21,472 nucleotides of DNA from Oscillospiraceae bacterium (GCA_003343845.1 QAKK01000011.1:1-21472), one strand, 5' to 3'. Shown: positions 1 through 8,600, numbered from the stretch's first letter. The notes: generated by a model from the sequence alone, not told the origin. Numbers and translations: made by a program.

Positions 1-543
1 GATTGGGACATCGTTCCCGAGATCATGATCCCGCTGGTCGGCGAAGTCAAGGAGCTGAAGTACGTCAAGGACGTTGTTACCTCCGTCGCTGACGAAGAGA
101 TCAAGAATGCCGGTGTTGATCTGCACTACAAGGTCGGTACGATGATCGAGATCCCGCGCGCCGCGCTGACTGCGGACGAGATCGCAACCGAGGCAGAATT
201 CTTCAGCTTCGGCACAAACGACCTGACGCAGATGACCTTCGGCTTCAGCCGTGACGATGCCGGCAAGTTCCTCGGCGCGTACTATGACAAGAAGATCTAC
301 GAGAACGATCCCTTCGCAAAGCTCGACCAAAAGGGTGTCGGCAAGCTCGTAAAGATGGCTTGCGAGCTTGGCCGTTCGGTTCGCCCCGACATCAAGCTCG
401 GTATCTGCGGTGAGCACGGCGGTGACCCGTCCACGGTGGAATTCTGCCACAAGACCGGTCTGACCTATGTTTCCTGCTCGCCCTTCCGTGTGCCGATTGC
501 AAGACTCGCAGCAGCGCAGGCAGCCATCAAGGAAAGCAAGTAA
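1..543 (+). CDS. ppdK: Pyruvate, phosphate dikinase, C-terminal part (5' truncated by window edge)
   Basis: This is the last 180 residues of pyruvate phosphate dikinase, the cytosolic enzyme interconverting pyruvate, ATP and Pi with phosphoenolpyruvate, AMP and PPi. The frame is open from base 1, so the gene starts upstream of the window. The visible part belongs to the PEP/pyruvate-binding TIM-barrel domain. It shows VGTMIEIPRA (residues 45-54), the family signature FFSFGTNDLTQMTFGFSRDD (67-86), and GICGEHGGDP (134-143), whose Cys136 corresponds to the catalytic acid cysteine of the family. The end matches the usual PPDK terminus and is followed 34 bases later by a strong hairpin. Related PEP synthase or PTS enzyme I share the fold, but the FFSFGTNDLTQMTFG stretch is typical of PPDK. 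Its promoter lies outside the window. Confidence 0.96.
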   Translation, partial: DWDIVPEIMIPLVGEVKELKYVKDVVTSVADEEIKNAGVDLHYKVGTMIEIPRAALTADEIATEAEFFSFGTNDLTQMTFGFSRDDAGKFLGAYYDKKIYENDPFAKLDQKGVGKLVKMACELGRSVRPDIKLGICGEHGGDPSTVEFCHKTGLTYVSCSPFRVPIARLAAAQAAIKESK

Positions 544-577
544 GCGATCGCCTACAGGCTAACCGAATAAACTTATA

Positions 578-613
578 AAAACGGAGAGGATGTATTGCAT
601 CCTCTCCGTTTTC
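578..613. terminator. Bidirectional hairpin terminator after ppdK
   Basis: A perfect 15-bp stem (578-592 with 598-612) and a 5-base loop. The outer arms are A-rich on the left and T-rich on the right, so it can act as an intrinsic terminator for ppdK on + and for the decayed gene remnant reading leftward on -. Confidence 0.88.
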
Positions 614-649
614 CTTTATCCGCGCACTGTACTTTCAAAGGGCATTGCT

Positions 650-860
650 CTATTTTCTGCCGAGATACCGGAACACGCGCTTTTTATATTCCGTGTACGC
701 TTTTCCGAATGTCACGGTCAGATACTTTTCTTCCTATATTGCAGAAAAACGATATTGTCAAGAGGCTTCCTATAACAAATTAAAAATTCTCGGCTATGTA
801 TGCTTTGCGCCGCTTCCGCTCGGCATCACCCGCATGGAAGCCGCTGTAATGGGCGCTGTG
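650..860 (-). pseudogene. Decayed isoprenylcysteine/phospholipid methyltransferase-like remnant
   Basis: Reading leftward, 733 to 650 encodes 27 residues and a stop: EEKYLTVTFGKAYTEY followed by KKRVFRYLGRK. This matches the C-terminal pattern of the ICMT/PEMT membrane methyltransferases (EExxLxxxFGxxYxxYxxxVxR). The frame is broken directly upstream by a stop at 734-736 and again by a TGA a few codons further. Farther up (about 790-860, other frames) there are short traces such as HYSGF and VMPSGSG that could be eroded versions of the usual RHPMYxG and GxPLxLGS segments, but these are weak. The left end coincides with the terminator at 578-613, as expected for an old gene end. The C-terminal match is fairly clear; the 5' limit is a guess. 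Confidence 0.5.
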
Positions 861-965
861 CTCGATGCTGTTTCTCCGGTATTGCACTTTCCCTCTTTTT
901 TGAGACCGCTTATGCAATGGGCACCTGATCCGTGCGTCTCTGCTCCGAAAATCCGAAACACAGGA
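861..965. other. Intergenic sequence, nothing recognised
   Basis: Between the methyltransferase remnant and the promoter of the next gene I find no convincing reading frame, RNA gene or repeat. It may hold the unrecognisable 5' part of the decayed gene. Confidence 0.4.
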
Positions 966-994
966 TTGAACCGATCCAGGAATTGTGCTAAAAT
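966..994 (+). promoter_or_regulatory. Sigma-A promoter of the first SDR gene
   Basis: TTGAAC (966-971), a 17-base spacer, and TAAAAT (989-994). It lies about 35 bases upstream of the start codon at 1029. Confidence 0.7.
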
Positions 995-1028
995 AGTTCT
1001 GTCCATTCAACCGATCGGAGGTTTTAAC

Positions 1029-1817
1029 ATGAAGGTTTGCGTCATCACGGGCGGCAGCTCGGGTATCGGCAAGTATACGGCGATCGAGCTTGTGCGCCGC
1101 GGGTATACGGTGTATGCGCTGTCACGCCATGCAGGAGACGCCGCAGGCGTGCGGTATCTGACGGCGGACGTCACGCGCGATGCGGACATCCGCGCAGCAG
1201 TCGACACCGTGCTGCGCGAATGCGGCAGAATTGATCTGCTCATCAACAACGCAGGCTTCGGCATTTCGGGTGCGATTGAGTTCACCGATACGGATGCCGC
1301 CATCCGGCAATTTGACGTCAACTTTTTCGGCGCCGTGCGGATGTGCCGTGCCGTGCTGCCGATCTTACGGGAACAGGGCGGCGGTCGCATCGTCAACATC
1401 GGCTCGGTTGCCGGCGTGGTTGCAATCCCGTTTCAGGCATACTATTCCGCCGCAAAATCCGCGCTGTGCGCCTATACGCTGGCACTGGCAAACGAGGTGC
1501 GCCCGTTCGGCATCACGGCGATCTGCATGCAGCCGGGCGACATCCGCACCGGCTTTACCGCCGCCCGTGAAAAAGAAGTGCTTGGCGACGACATCTACAG
1601 CGGGCGGATCTCACGCTCGGTTGCCGGTATGGAACGTGACGAACAAAACGGCATGTCCGCGGAGGCTGCCGCAAAATACATCGCCAAAGTTGCCGACAGC
1701 CGGGACAAAAAGCCCGTGCGCACCATCGGATTCTCCTACAAACTCGTCTGCATGCTGGCAAAGCTGCTCCCCGTGCGCGCAGTCAACCGTCTTATCGGTA
1801 TGCTTTACGCAAAATAA
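1029..1817 (+). CDS. Short-chain dehydrogenase/reductase (classical SDR)
   Basis: A 262-residue classical NAD(P)-dependent oxidoreductase with a Rossmann fold, probably cytosolic. The cofactor motif TGGSSGIG is at residues 7-14 and NNAG at 73-76. The catalytic set is Asn98, Ser126 (NIGSVAG), Tyr139 and Lys143 (YSAAK). The length is normal for the family. The start is set by GGAGG at 1017-1021, seven bases before ATG; the frame is open farther upstream but lacks family sequence. The C-terminal 60 residues are Lys/Arg-rich with hydrophobic stretches, as in SDRs acting on lipids or sterols, but the substrate cannot be read from sequence. It is a single-gene unit with its own promoter, converging on the acetyltransferase gene across a shared hairpin. 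Confidence 0.92.
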   Translation: MKVCVITGGSSGIGKYTAIELVRRGYTVYALSRHAGDAAGVRYLTADVTRDADIRAAVDTVLRECGRIDLLINNAGFGISGAIEFTDTDAAIRQFDVNFFGAVRMCRAVLPILREQGGGRIVNIGSVAGVVAIPFQAYYSAAKSALCAYTLALANEVRPFGITAICMQPGDIRTGFTAAREKEVLGDDIYSGRISRSVAGMERDEQNGMSAEAAAKYIAKVADSRDKKPVRTIGFSYKLVCMLAKLLPVRAVNRLIGMLYAK

Positions 1818-1818
1818 G

Positions 1819-1847
1819 AAAGGGCGGCAGCGTTTCTGCCGCACTTT
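1819..1847. terminator. Hairpin between convergent SDR and GNAT genes
   Basis: A 7-bp perfect GC-rich stem (1824-1830 with 1836-1842), extended after one mismatch by flanking A/T pairs (1819-1822 with 1844-1847). The outer AAG/CTTT arms make it usable in both directions. It overlaps the stop codon of the reverse-strand gene. Confidence 0.6.
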
Positions 1848-2391
1848 ACAGCTCCAGCCTCATCAGGAGCAGCGACTGCCATCCGGTCGTGCGAGAACGG
1901 AAACCGAGCGGGTTTCTGCCGTACTCCGTAAATCCCATGCTTTTGTACAGCGCGACCGCCGCAGCGTTGTCGGCAACGACCTGCAGTTCAAGCTGCGCAT
2001 ACCCTGCTTCTCCGGCGATGGAAATGCACGCCGCCGTCAACGCGCGGCCGATGCCCTGCCCCCAGTACGCTTTCTCGATGCTGGTGCCGAATTCCGCGCG
2101 ATGGCGGAGTTTTTCACGCGCGCCGATCGGTTCGACACCTGCCGTGCCGACAAGCTTGCCGTCCACAACGGCACACAGCTCGACCGCGTTCTCGCTGTCA
2201 GCCGTCTTTTGCAGGAAACCCGCCTCTTCGTCCACGGTCATCTTGGATTCGTCCGGATAGGTCCGCAGATTGTCCGTTTCGGCATGCGTCTGCAGAAAGC
2301 TGCGGCGCACCTCGGCGGCATCGGCAGCTTCCGCATGACGGATGATGCACGCCTTTCCGCTTTTAAGCATCAACGTCTGTTTGAATTTCAT
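1846..2391 (-). CDS. GNAT-family N-acetyltransferase
   Basis: A 181-residue GCN5-related acetyltransferase, transferring an acetyl group from acetyl-CoA to an unknown amine. The acetyl-CoA pyrophosphate-binding motif is GQGIGRAL (111-118), preceded by the beta-4 strand around 99-106 and followed by the helix and strand LELQVVADNAAAVALYKSMGF typical of the C-terminal half (134-154, described here by its ends). The N-terminal part (IIRHAEAADAAEV) is a normal GNAT beginning. The first ATG has only a weak AAAGG-like site upstream; the next ATG, at codon 8, has none, so the longer form is kept. It is monocistronic and opposite in strand to both neighbours. The target could be a protein, an antibiotic or a small metabolite. 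Confidence 0.9.
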   Translation of the reverse strand: MKFKQTLMLKSGKACIIRHAEAADAAEVRRSFLQTHAETDNLRTYPDESKMTVDEEAGFLQKTADSENAVELCAVVDGKLVGTAGVEPIGAREKLRHRAEFGTSIEKAYWGQGIGRALTAACISIAGEAGYAQLELQVVADNAAAVALYKSMGFTEYGRNPLGFRSRTTGWQSLLLMRLEL

Positions 2392-2456
2392 CTTGTTCGC
2401 CTTTGTGTCTTTTCGACAAAATTATTCCGGTTTCTGCCCCTAATTCTGCGTTTCTA

Positions 2457-2485
2457 TTGACAGAAATCATGCAGAGTGATAAAAC
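2457..2485 (+). promoter_or_regulatory. Sigma-A promoter of the second SDR gene
   Basis: TTGACA (2457-2462), a 17-base spacer, and TAAAAC (2480-2485), giving a leader of about 25 bases before the ribosome binding site. Confidence 0.7.
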
Positions 2486-2517
2486 TATATCGTAAAATTT
2501 TTAACGGAGGTACCGAC

Positions 2518-3285
2518 ATGGGTATTTTTGAAGGCAAGGTCGCCATCATCACCGGCGGCGGCAAGGCAAAAAGCATCGGCTACGGCGTGGCTACGGCATA
2601 CGCCAAGGAGGGCGCAAACCTCGTCATCACGGGGCGCAACGAGCAGAAACTGATTGACGGAAAGGAAGAACTTGAGCGCCTGTACGGCATCAAGGTTCTG
2701 GCGATGCAGTGTGAGGGCGGCGATGAAGAAGCCGTGAAGGCGACTGTCAAGAAGACGATCGAGACCTTCGGCAGAATCGACGTGCTCATCAACAATGCGC
2801 AGGCATCCAAGTCCGGCGTGCTGCTCGAAAACCACACGAAGGAGGACTTTGATCTCGCGATCTATTCGGGTCTGTATGCAACCTTCTTCTTCATGCGAGA
2901 ATGCTTCCCCTATCTGAAGGAAACCAAGGGCGCCGTCATCAACTTTGCATCCGGCGCAGGTCTGTTCGGCAGAGTTGCGCAGTCGTCCTATGCGGCTGCC
3001 AAGGAAGGCATCCGCGGTCTCTCCCGCGTTGCGGCAACCGAGTGGGCTCCCTACGGCGTCAATGTCAACATCGTTTGCCCGCTTGCCATGACGAGCGAGC
3101 TGGAGCACTTCAAAGCCAATTACCCTGACGCATACAATGCAACGCTGAAGGGTGTGCCGATGGGTCGCTTCGGCGATCCCGAGAAGGACATCGGCAGAGT
3201 CTGCGTGTTCCTCGGCTCTGAGGACGCAAAGTATATGTCCGGCGAGACGCTCACGCTCCAGGGCGGCAGCGGTCAAAGACCGTAA
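2518..3285 (+). CDS. Short-chain dehydrogenase/reductase, divergent subtype
   Basis: A 255-residue NAD(P)-dependent oxidoreductase. GGAGG at 2506-2510, seven bases before ATG, sets the start. The nucleotide-binding loop reads TGGGKAKSIGYG (12-23), one turn longer than the usual TGxxxGIG. The NNAG motif reads NNAQ (92-95). Ser145 (FASG), Tyr158 and Lys162 (YAAAK) are present, but the catalytic-tetrad Asn is not evident (YSGLY at 116-120 occupies the place). The C-terminus YMSGETLTLQGG (239-250) is the usual FabG-like substrate/tetramer region. It is not closely similar to the SDR at 1029-1817. The substrate is unknown; a FabG-like ketoreductase or alcohol dehydrogenase role is plausible. It is a single-gene unit with a promoter and a terminator of its own. 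Confidence 0.92.
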   Translation: MGIFEGKVAIITGGGKAKSIGYGVATAYAKEGANLVITGRNEQKLIDGKEELERLYGIKVLAMQCEGGDEEAVKATVKKTIETFGRIDVLINNAQASKSGVLLENHTKEDFDLAIYSGLYATFFFMRECFPYLKETKGAVINFASGAGLFGRVAQSSYAAAKEGIRGLSRVAATEWAPYGVNVNIVCPLAMTSELEHFKANYPDAYNATLKGVPMGRFGDPEKDIGRVCVFLGSEDAKYMSGETLTLQGGSGQRP

Positions 3286-3298
3286 AGATGATAGATGC

Positions 3299-3337
3299 AG
3301 AAGGCTGCGCGGCTTGCCGCACAGCCTTCTATTTTTT
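3299..3337 (+). terminator. Rho-independent terminator after second SDR
   Basis: A 9-bp outer stem (AGAAGGCTG at 3299-3307 with 3322-3330), an inner GCGG/CCGC stem and a small loop, followed by ATTTTTT. It overlaps the last codon and stop of the reverse-strand TfoX-N gene. Confidence 0.85.
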
Positions 3338-3637
3338 CTTCGGCTGCGGGATCAGCACATACAGCCGCGGAATCAGCGCATCAAGCAGGTCTCTGTCTTC
3401 GATATCAAGGATGTAATGCTCTTTCGCGCCGTCATACGGAAAGCCGCATTCCGCTGCGGCGAGCAGCTCCGCAAGCGCCGGCAGCTTTTTGACATAGACG
3501 ATGTTGTCGCAGACTACGAGAATCGGCTTCCCCCCAAGGTAAACCATATATTCACCGAACATTTTCTTCGCCCGTACATCGCCGAAGCGATCGAGCTGTT
3601 CCAATACAAATGCAATATACGATGCGGATGTTGCCAT
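3329..3637 (-). CDS. TfoX N-terminal domain protein
   Basis: A 102-residue protein that is almost entirely a TfoX/Sxy N-terminal domain. It shows AKKMFGEYMVYLGGKPIL (23-40) and PYDGAKEHYILDIEDRD (67-83), both hallmark segments of the family. The C-terminal TfoX domain of proteobacterial Sxy is absent, as is usual in Firmicutes. The start is set by AAGGAG, eight bases before ATG at 3637; upstream in-frame codons belong to the preceding gene's region. The gene lies 11 bp downstream of the TraX-like gene and is probably co-transcribed with it. TfoX in gammaproteobacteria controls competence, but single-domain homologues elsewhere have no defined role, so I do not assign one. It ends in Lys-rich PKKK. 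Confidence 0.9.
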   Translation of the reverse strand: MATSASYIAFVLEQLDRFGDVRAKKMFGEYMVYLGGKPILVVCDNIVYVKKLPALAELLAAAECGFPYDGAKEHYILDIEDRDLLDALIPRLYVLIPQPKKK

Positions 3638-3648
3638 AAGCCTTCTCC

Positions 3649-4410
3649 TTAAAGTACAAATTCGCGCAGAAGCCCGATGATCGTCAGGTGCAGCAGATAA
3701 TACACGTAGAATCCCCATTTCATGATGCGGTTGAGCTTCGGATCGGCACCGCGCCTGCCGTTATAAAGCCCGAGCAGCGGAACGGAGAGCACCGCGCATA
3801 GCTGCAAAAGACCGTAGAGCGGATCAAGCGCAAGCGCATAGACCGCTGCGTAGATCGACACATAGAACACGCACCATGCGATCTGTCGGCGCGCATTGCC
3901 GCGGTTTGCACCGATGGAGAGCACACAGAGCGATGCAATGCAGCTCCAGTCCGCGGGGAATGCGACAAGGCAGATCAGCAGCACGAGCAGCGTTTTCGCC
4001 CACGTTTGCAGCCGTTCGGCATCGTTAATGCACAGCATCACAAGCCCCCATGCAAGCGACCACATCACGCCGGTCTGATTAAAAAACGAGCCGCGCGAAA
4101 ACGGCACGAAGGACCATGCGTCCACATAATCGCCGGACGCGAAGATATAGGCAAAATGCGAGATAAAAGCGAAGATAAACAGCCGCGCCGCATATCGCCG
4201 GACGCTGCGCGTATAGTGATACCCCTCGGCAATAAAATAGCACATGATCGGGCAGGTCAGCCGCCCGATGACATGCAGAAAAAGCGCAATCGGCACAGTC
4301 GAATACCCGGGAAACAGCAGCCATGCCAGATGATCCGCCGTCATTGCCAGAATGGCGATCAGCTTCAGCATATTGGCGTCAAGTCTGCGCGCATAGGTTT
4401 GTTGCAGCAT
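3649..4410 (-). CDS. TraX family integral membrane protein
   Basis: A 253-residue polytopic membrane protein with about seven hydrophobic segments. The N-terminal signature KLIAILAMTADHLAW (15-30) and the following FLHVIGRLTCPIMCYFIAEG (around 48-67) are typical of the TraX family. TraX of F-like plasmids acetylates pilin, and chromosomal homologues in Firmicutes are common, of unknown substrate and presumed acyltransferases. The ATG at 4410 is chosen because GAGG (4419-4422) sits eight bases upstream; a TTG 11 codons earlier lacks a ribosome binding site. It is driven by a fully consensus promoter (4449-4477) and followed 11 bp later by the TfoX-N gene. No conjugation genes are nearby, so a pilin role here is unlikely. 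Confidence 0.88.
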   Translation of the reverse strand: MLQQTYARRLDANMLKLIAILAMTADHLAWLLFPGYSTVPIALFLHVIGRLTCPIMCYFIAEGYHYTRSVRRYAARLFIFAFISHFAYIFASGDYVDAWSFVPFSRGSFFNQTGVMWSLAWGLVMLCINDAERLQTWAKTLLVLLICLVAFPADWSCIASLCVLSIGANRGNARRQIAWCVFYVSIYAAVYALALDPLYGLLQLCAVLSVPLLGLYNGRRGADPKLNRIMKWGFYVYYLLHLTIIGLLREFVL

Positions 4411-4418
4411 ATGTAAAA

Positions 4419-4422
4419 CCTC
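4419..4422 (-). promoter_or_regulatory. Ribosome binding site deciding the TraX start
   Basis: GAGG on the - strand, eight bases before the ATG at 4410. It favours this start over the upstream in-frame TTG at 4443. Confidence 0.65.
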
Positions 4423-4448
4423 ATATCCGATGTTATGTAACAATCGTT

Positions 4449-4477
4449 ATTATACAGCATACACCATGCTTTGTCAA
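4449..4477 (-). promoter_or_regulatory. Consensus sigma-A promoter of the TraX-TfoX unit
   Basis: On the - strand TTGACA (4477-4472), a 17-base spacer, and TATAAT (4454-4449), with every hexamer position matching consensus. Confidence 0.9.
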
Positions 4478-4500
4478 CCCCGCAAAAACGATCGTCCTTC

Positions 4501-4529
4501 TTGACTTGCGGCAGAGATTGCATTATAAT
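4501..4529 (+). promoter_or_regulatory. Near-consensus sigma-A promoter of the Mbeg1-like hydrolase
   Basis: TTGACT (4501-4506), a 17-base spacer, and TATAAT (4524-4529). The -35 box is 23 bases from the -35 box of the divergent TraX promoter. Confidence 0.88.
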
Positions 4530-4552
4530 GAAGAAAATGTGAGGTGGCTTTC

Positions 4553-5644
4553 ATGACGGACATATTTGACTATCTGAACTGGCGCGGCGACCTGCCGATG
4601 CAGACCGTACCCATGAACGAAGTGGACGGTATGGTCTTTGCGCGCATTGCGTATCTGCCCTTTGAAGCCTTTGATGTGCTGCACGGCGAAACCACCGTAA
4701 AAGATGCCGCAGCTTCCCTGCTCGCTGCCGACAACCCGGATGGACGCATCCGACAGAAAAACGACGCTCCGCTGCTCCGCGCGCTGCGCGAAAGCGACCG
4801 GTTCGGCAATGCACAGATCGTCGATTTTGAAAGCAGGACGGACACCGTTTCGCAGACGCAGTTTGCCGCCGTAACGCTGCGGCTGCCGGACGACAGCATC
4901 TGCATTGCCTTCCGCGGCACCGACAATACGCTGGTCGGCTGGAAGGAAGACTTCAACATGAGCTTTGTCTGCCCCGTCGCCGGTCAGGTTTTGGCGGTCG
5001 CCTACCTGGAACGCGCGGCAAAACAGTACCCCGACTGTCCGATCACCGTGCTCGGGCATTCCAAGGGCGGTAATTTTGCCGTCTATGCAGCGGCGTTCTG
5101 CGCGCCGACCACGCAGGCGCGCATCCGCGCCGTCTGCAATTATGACGGTCCGGGATTTGACGAAAAGATTCTCGCCGCAGACGGCTACAAAGCGATTTGC
5201 GGCAAGATCAGCACGCTTGTGCCGCAGTCGTCGATCGTCGGCATGCTGCTGGGGCACGAGGAATCCTATACCATCGTGCACAGCGAGCAGGTCGGCATTC
5301 TGCAACACGATCTGTTCTCGTGGGAGGTCCGGCGCGACAGCTTCTCACACCTTGAAACCGTGGACAACAGCAGCCGTTTTATTAACTACACGCTGAAAAA
5401 GTGGATCGCCGACATGGATTACGAGCAGCGCGAAACCTTTACAGACGCGATCTACACAATTCTGACCGAAACCCATGCAAGCACGCTGCGCGAATTGTCA
5501 GACAACTGGTTTGAAAGCGCAAAGACCATCGCAAAATCACTCGGAAACCTCGACGAACCCACGCGACGCGCCCTCACGCAGGCGATCTCCCTGCTTGCCA
5601 AAAGCGCAAAAAGCGGACTTGCGCAGATCATCGAATCCAAATAA
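4553..5644 (+). CDS. Mbeg1-like (DUF2974) alpha/beta hydrolase
   Basis: A 363-residue predicted cytosolic lipase-like alpha/beta hydrolase. It has a strand and oxyanion-type motif IAFRGTDN (118-125) and a nucleophile elbow LGHSKGGN (167-174) with Ser170. A conserved NYDGPGF (196-202) follows, and candidate acid and His residues lie downstream (for example the GHEESY/HSEQ region 234-246). The GHSKGG elbow with FRGTD and YDGPGF is the combination seen in the Firmicutes Mbeg1-like family. The C-terminal 80 residues are helical and charged. The start is the ATG with GAGG at 4541-4544; an in-frame GTG three codons earlier overlaps that site and is rejected. The substrate is unknown; carboxylester or lipid hydrolysis is a family-level guess. 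It is monocistronic, with its own promoter and terminator. Confidence 0.88.
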   Translation: MTDIFDYLNWRGDLPMQTVPMNEVDGMVFARIAYLPFEAFDVLHGETTVKDAAASLLAADNPDGRIRQKNDAPLLRALRESDRFGNAQIVDFESRTDTVSQTQFAAVTLRLPDDSICIAFRGTDNTLVGWKEDFNMSFVCPVAGQVLAVAYLERAAKQYPDCPITVLGHSKGGNFAVYAAAFCAPTTQARIRAVCNYDGPGFDEKILAADGYKAICGKISTLVPQSSIVGMLLGHEESYTIVHSEQVGILQHDLFSWEVRRDSFSHLETVDNSSRFINYTLKKWIADMDYEQRETFTDAIYTILTETHASTLRELSDNWFESAKTIAKSLGNLDEPTRRALTQAISLLAKSAKSGLAQIIESK

Positions 5645-5683
5645 AAAATACGGGATGCCATATATGGCATCCCGTATTTTTTT
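5643..5683. terminator. Bidirectional terminator between hydrolase and secreted-protein genes
   Basis: A perfect stem of about 17 bp around a 4-base TATA loop, flanked by A7 and T7 runs. It serves the + strand hydrolase and the - strand GH43-like gene, and both stop codons lie inside or at its edge. Confidence 0.95.
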
Positions 5684-8600
5684 ATTGAATCAGATAAGCC
5701 GTGGAAGTCTCGCCGTTCCAGACGACGAAGGCGCCGAGCGCCTCGGCAAGGAAGCGCACCGGCAGATAGGTTCTGCCGCTGGCAGGATCAATATAGGCGG
5801 GTGTATCCAGCGCAACCGTTTTGCCCCCGACGGTTGACTGTGCCGCGCCGATGCGGATGGAGATGACCGTACCGTCCTTCGCCGTGAATTTTGCCGTGCT
5901 TGCCGCACCGTCCCACGAAACCGCTGCGCCGAAGGACTCCGCCACAAAGCGGGCGGGCAGCATGGTGCGGTTGTTCCGGATCACCGGCGCCGCATCCAGC
6001 TGCGTTTCGATTTCATTGACGCTGCCGACACTCCGCCCGATCTTCAGTTTGACTCGTGTCGTGCCGAAATTGTCAAATCCGCTGGCCTTTGCGCCGAGCG
6101 GCATGGTGTTCAGCGGCACGGTAAATACCGTAGAAAGCGGTGACGGATGCCCGTCCTTTCCGATGTGCACGCCGTCCGCATCCACGCTATACGGCTCCAT
6201 GAAGCAATAGCGCCCGCCGGATGTATCCTTGCCGAGATAGCCGTGATACAGAATGTAACGTGTCTTCCCGTCGGGTGACGTAAAGATCGACGGACCACCG
6301 ACGCCGTTCACTTCCGCATTTTTGGAAAAGACCGCCTGCGGCGACTTCTTCCAGCTTTCCTTGGCGAGGAGATCGCCGCCGAGATAGGTCATCTGCCCGA
6401 GCTTGTATCCGGTTGTCCAATAGCCGCTGGACGCATAAAGCACATGCAACTCGCCGTTGTCGCCGACGGTCGGGGTTGCGCCCTCGATAACGGCGGGGTA
6501 CCACTTCCCCTCCGCTTCTGCGTAGCCATAGCCTTCGCGTTCCCAGTCGTATTCGGGTGCGACCAGTTCAAGTACCCTGCCTGTCACCGTCCACGGGTTC
6601 TGCATCTCGGAGAGATACATCACTTGTCGGAAGTCTGCCGTATTCCGACCGCGCTGCTCGATCCAAAGCGCATAAATCTTACCGCCAAACCGTAGGGTCG
6701 ACTGTCCGGCACACCAGTCCACTGTGTTGACAAAGCTCTCAGTGTCGCTGGTGAAACGCGCCGGAACACCAATCTCGCCGGTGATCGGGTTGACCCAGGT
6801 CCCCTGCAGGTCGTCGGAGGTGCATTTCAGCACATAGCTGCGGCGGCTCTGTCCGTCGGTCGCCGTCGCGGGAAGCCCGTCCAGCTCCCGGCTGAAGGTC
6901 GAGAAGAACAGATACCAGCCTGCACACTCCGCCCCGAAATCCTCCGCGGAGAAATACTGCAGTTCGGACGGCCAAATGCACGCCGTGCGTGTTTCCATCG
7001 CTGCCGATGCCGTGCGCGCGTCAAAGATCAGCTCGCCGACCGAATAGGCAAGGTCGGCAACATTCGCCGCCTTGTACATGCTGAGCGTCGAGCCGGAAGT
7101 GAACATGTAATAATAGACGCCGTCAACCAGCGCGATGCGCGGGTCTGCCGTCTTGCGAATCGGGTTCTCATAGGTAAAACTGCCGCTCTCCGCCCGGGTC
7201 AGCAATGTATCGTCCGAAACATGCAGCGTGGATGTAATGTTTCCGCCGAAGAGGCTGCCCCCGACAAGATCGGTCACATGCGCAAAATTGCCGCCCGAAA
7301 TCATCAGGTCAAAGCTGCCGTTTGCCGTTGTCTCATAGCGCGTGGCAACACGGATCTTGCCGTAGAAGTTGCCGCCCTCGAGGTTGATTTTGATGCTGCC
7401 GTCAAAAGTTTCGGTCACAAGCGAGGAAAGTCCGTATATGCCGCCGTAGAAATTGCCGCCGCGCACGGTCAAAGTGCCAACGCCGGTCTGATTGCCCGCG
7501 CCCATGGCGCAGACGCGGCTGTAGAAATCGCCGCCCGTTACGGTCAGCGAGGTTGAAAGGTTTGGAAAATCCGCTGCGGCGGTATTTGCGCCATACAGCT
7601 GATACCAGCTGCCGCTCTCCACGGTCAGGTCCGCCCCGGACAGCCGGAAGTCATTTCGGCGCGTGCCTCCGGCAAGCGACGGATAGACCGTCACATTCGG
7701 CGCAAGCGAACAGGTTACATCTGCCCCGATGCGCGCCGTGTAACCGTTGAAGTAAAGCCATGTCGAGTTTTTCTCGGCATAAATATGCAGTTTTTCAAAC
7801 GTAGTCGGTGTGTAGAAGCCGACATTGCCGGAGATGCGCAGCTCTGCCCCGGATGTCCGATAATCCGTGCCGTCATACACCGAGGTCAGCGTATAGGCAT
7901 GTTCGGAAGTCGGGAGAACGGTGCTTGTCGTCACGCTGACCGGACCGCAAAGCACGATCGTGCCGCCCTCCGGCAGCATGGCATAGGCAGCCTCCGGTGT
8001 CGCCGCCGCGTTTTCGGGGGACGAGCCGTTTCCGCTGCCGCCGTCCCGGACAAAAGCGACTGCCCGCGACGAAGTCACCGAGAATGCAGGCGCAATCCGC
8101 GCGGCAAGACCCGCATCTGCTGCGGGCAGTACCACAAGTTCCGCGCAGTTGCAGTTCTGCACCATAAACGATGCAAGACTGCCGCCGCCGAGCGTCAGGC
8201 AAAAGCGATCCGTAATGTTCTGCACCTGCATCTTCCCTACACTGCCGCCGAGCAGCTCGACAGAAACGGTTTTGCCGGTCAGCGTCAGTGAAGTGATGCT
8301 GCCGCCGTTCTGTACAAGCGCTGCATTACCGGCGAGCGTTGCAGCATCCAGTGTGCCGCCCGTGAGTGTCAGGCGGCTGCCGGTCAGCGATGCAAAATGC
8401 CCGCCCGCAACCATCAGATCGTCACCGGTCAGCGAAAGCGCGCCCACCGACGCACACTGTGCGGTCACAACCGCCGTATGCGCACCGCACGCAATCGTGC
8501 CGTTTCCGGCAAGCGTCACTGCGTCAAAGGTCACCGCGCCGCCAGTCGTGAAGTCGCCGTCGATTTGCAGGCGGTCGCCGCGATAGGTGATCGGCTGTGC

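Noticed and set aside
733..761. Reverse-strand promoter-like pair TTGACA (761-756) - 17 bases - TATAGG (738-733)
   Set aside because: The -10 box is poor and the pair lies inside the decayed methyltransferase coding sequence, so I take it as chance. A small RNA from here to the terminator at 578 remains possible but unsupported.
1180..2460. 426-codon open frame on + across the first SDR and the GNAT gene
   Set aside because: It runs out of frame through one clear gene and antisense to another, with no domain content.
3329..4410. TraX-TfoX pair as evidence for a conjugative or competence locus
   Set aside because: No relaxase, type IV secretion, pilin or Com genes lie in the window, and both families are common as isolated chromosomal genes.
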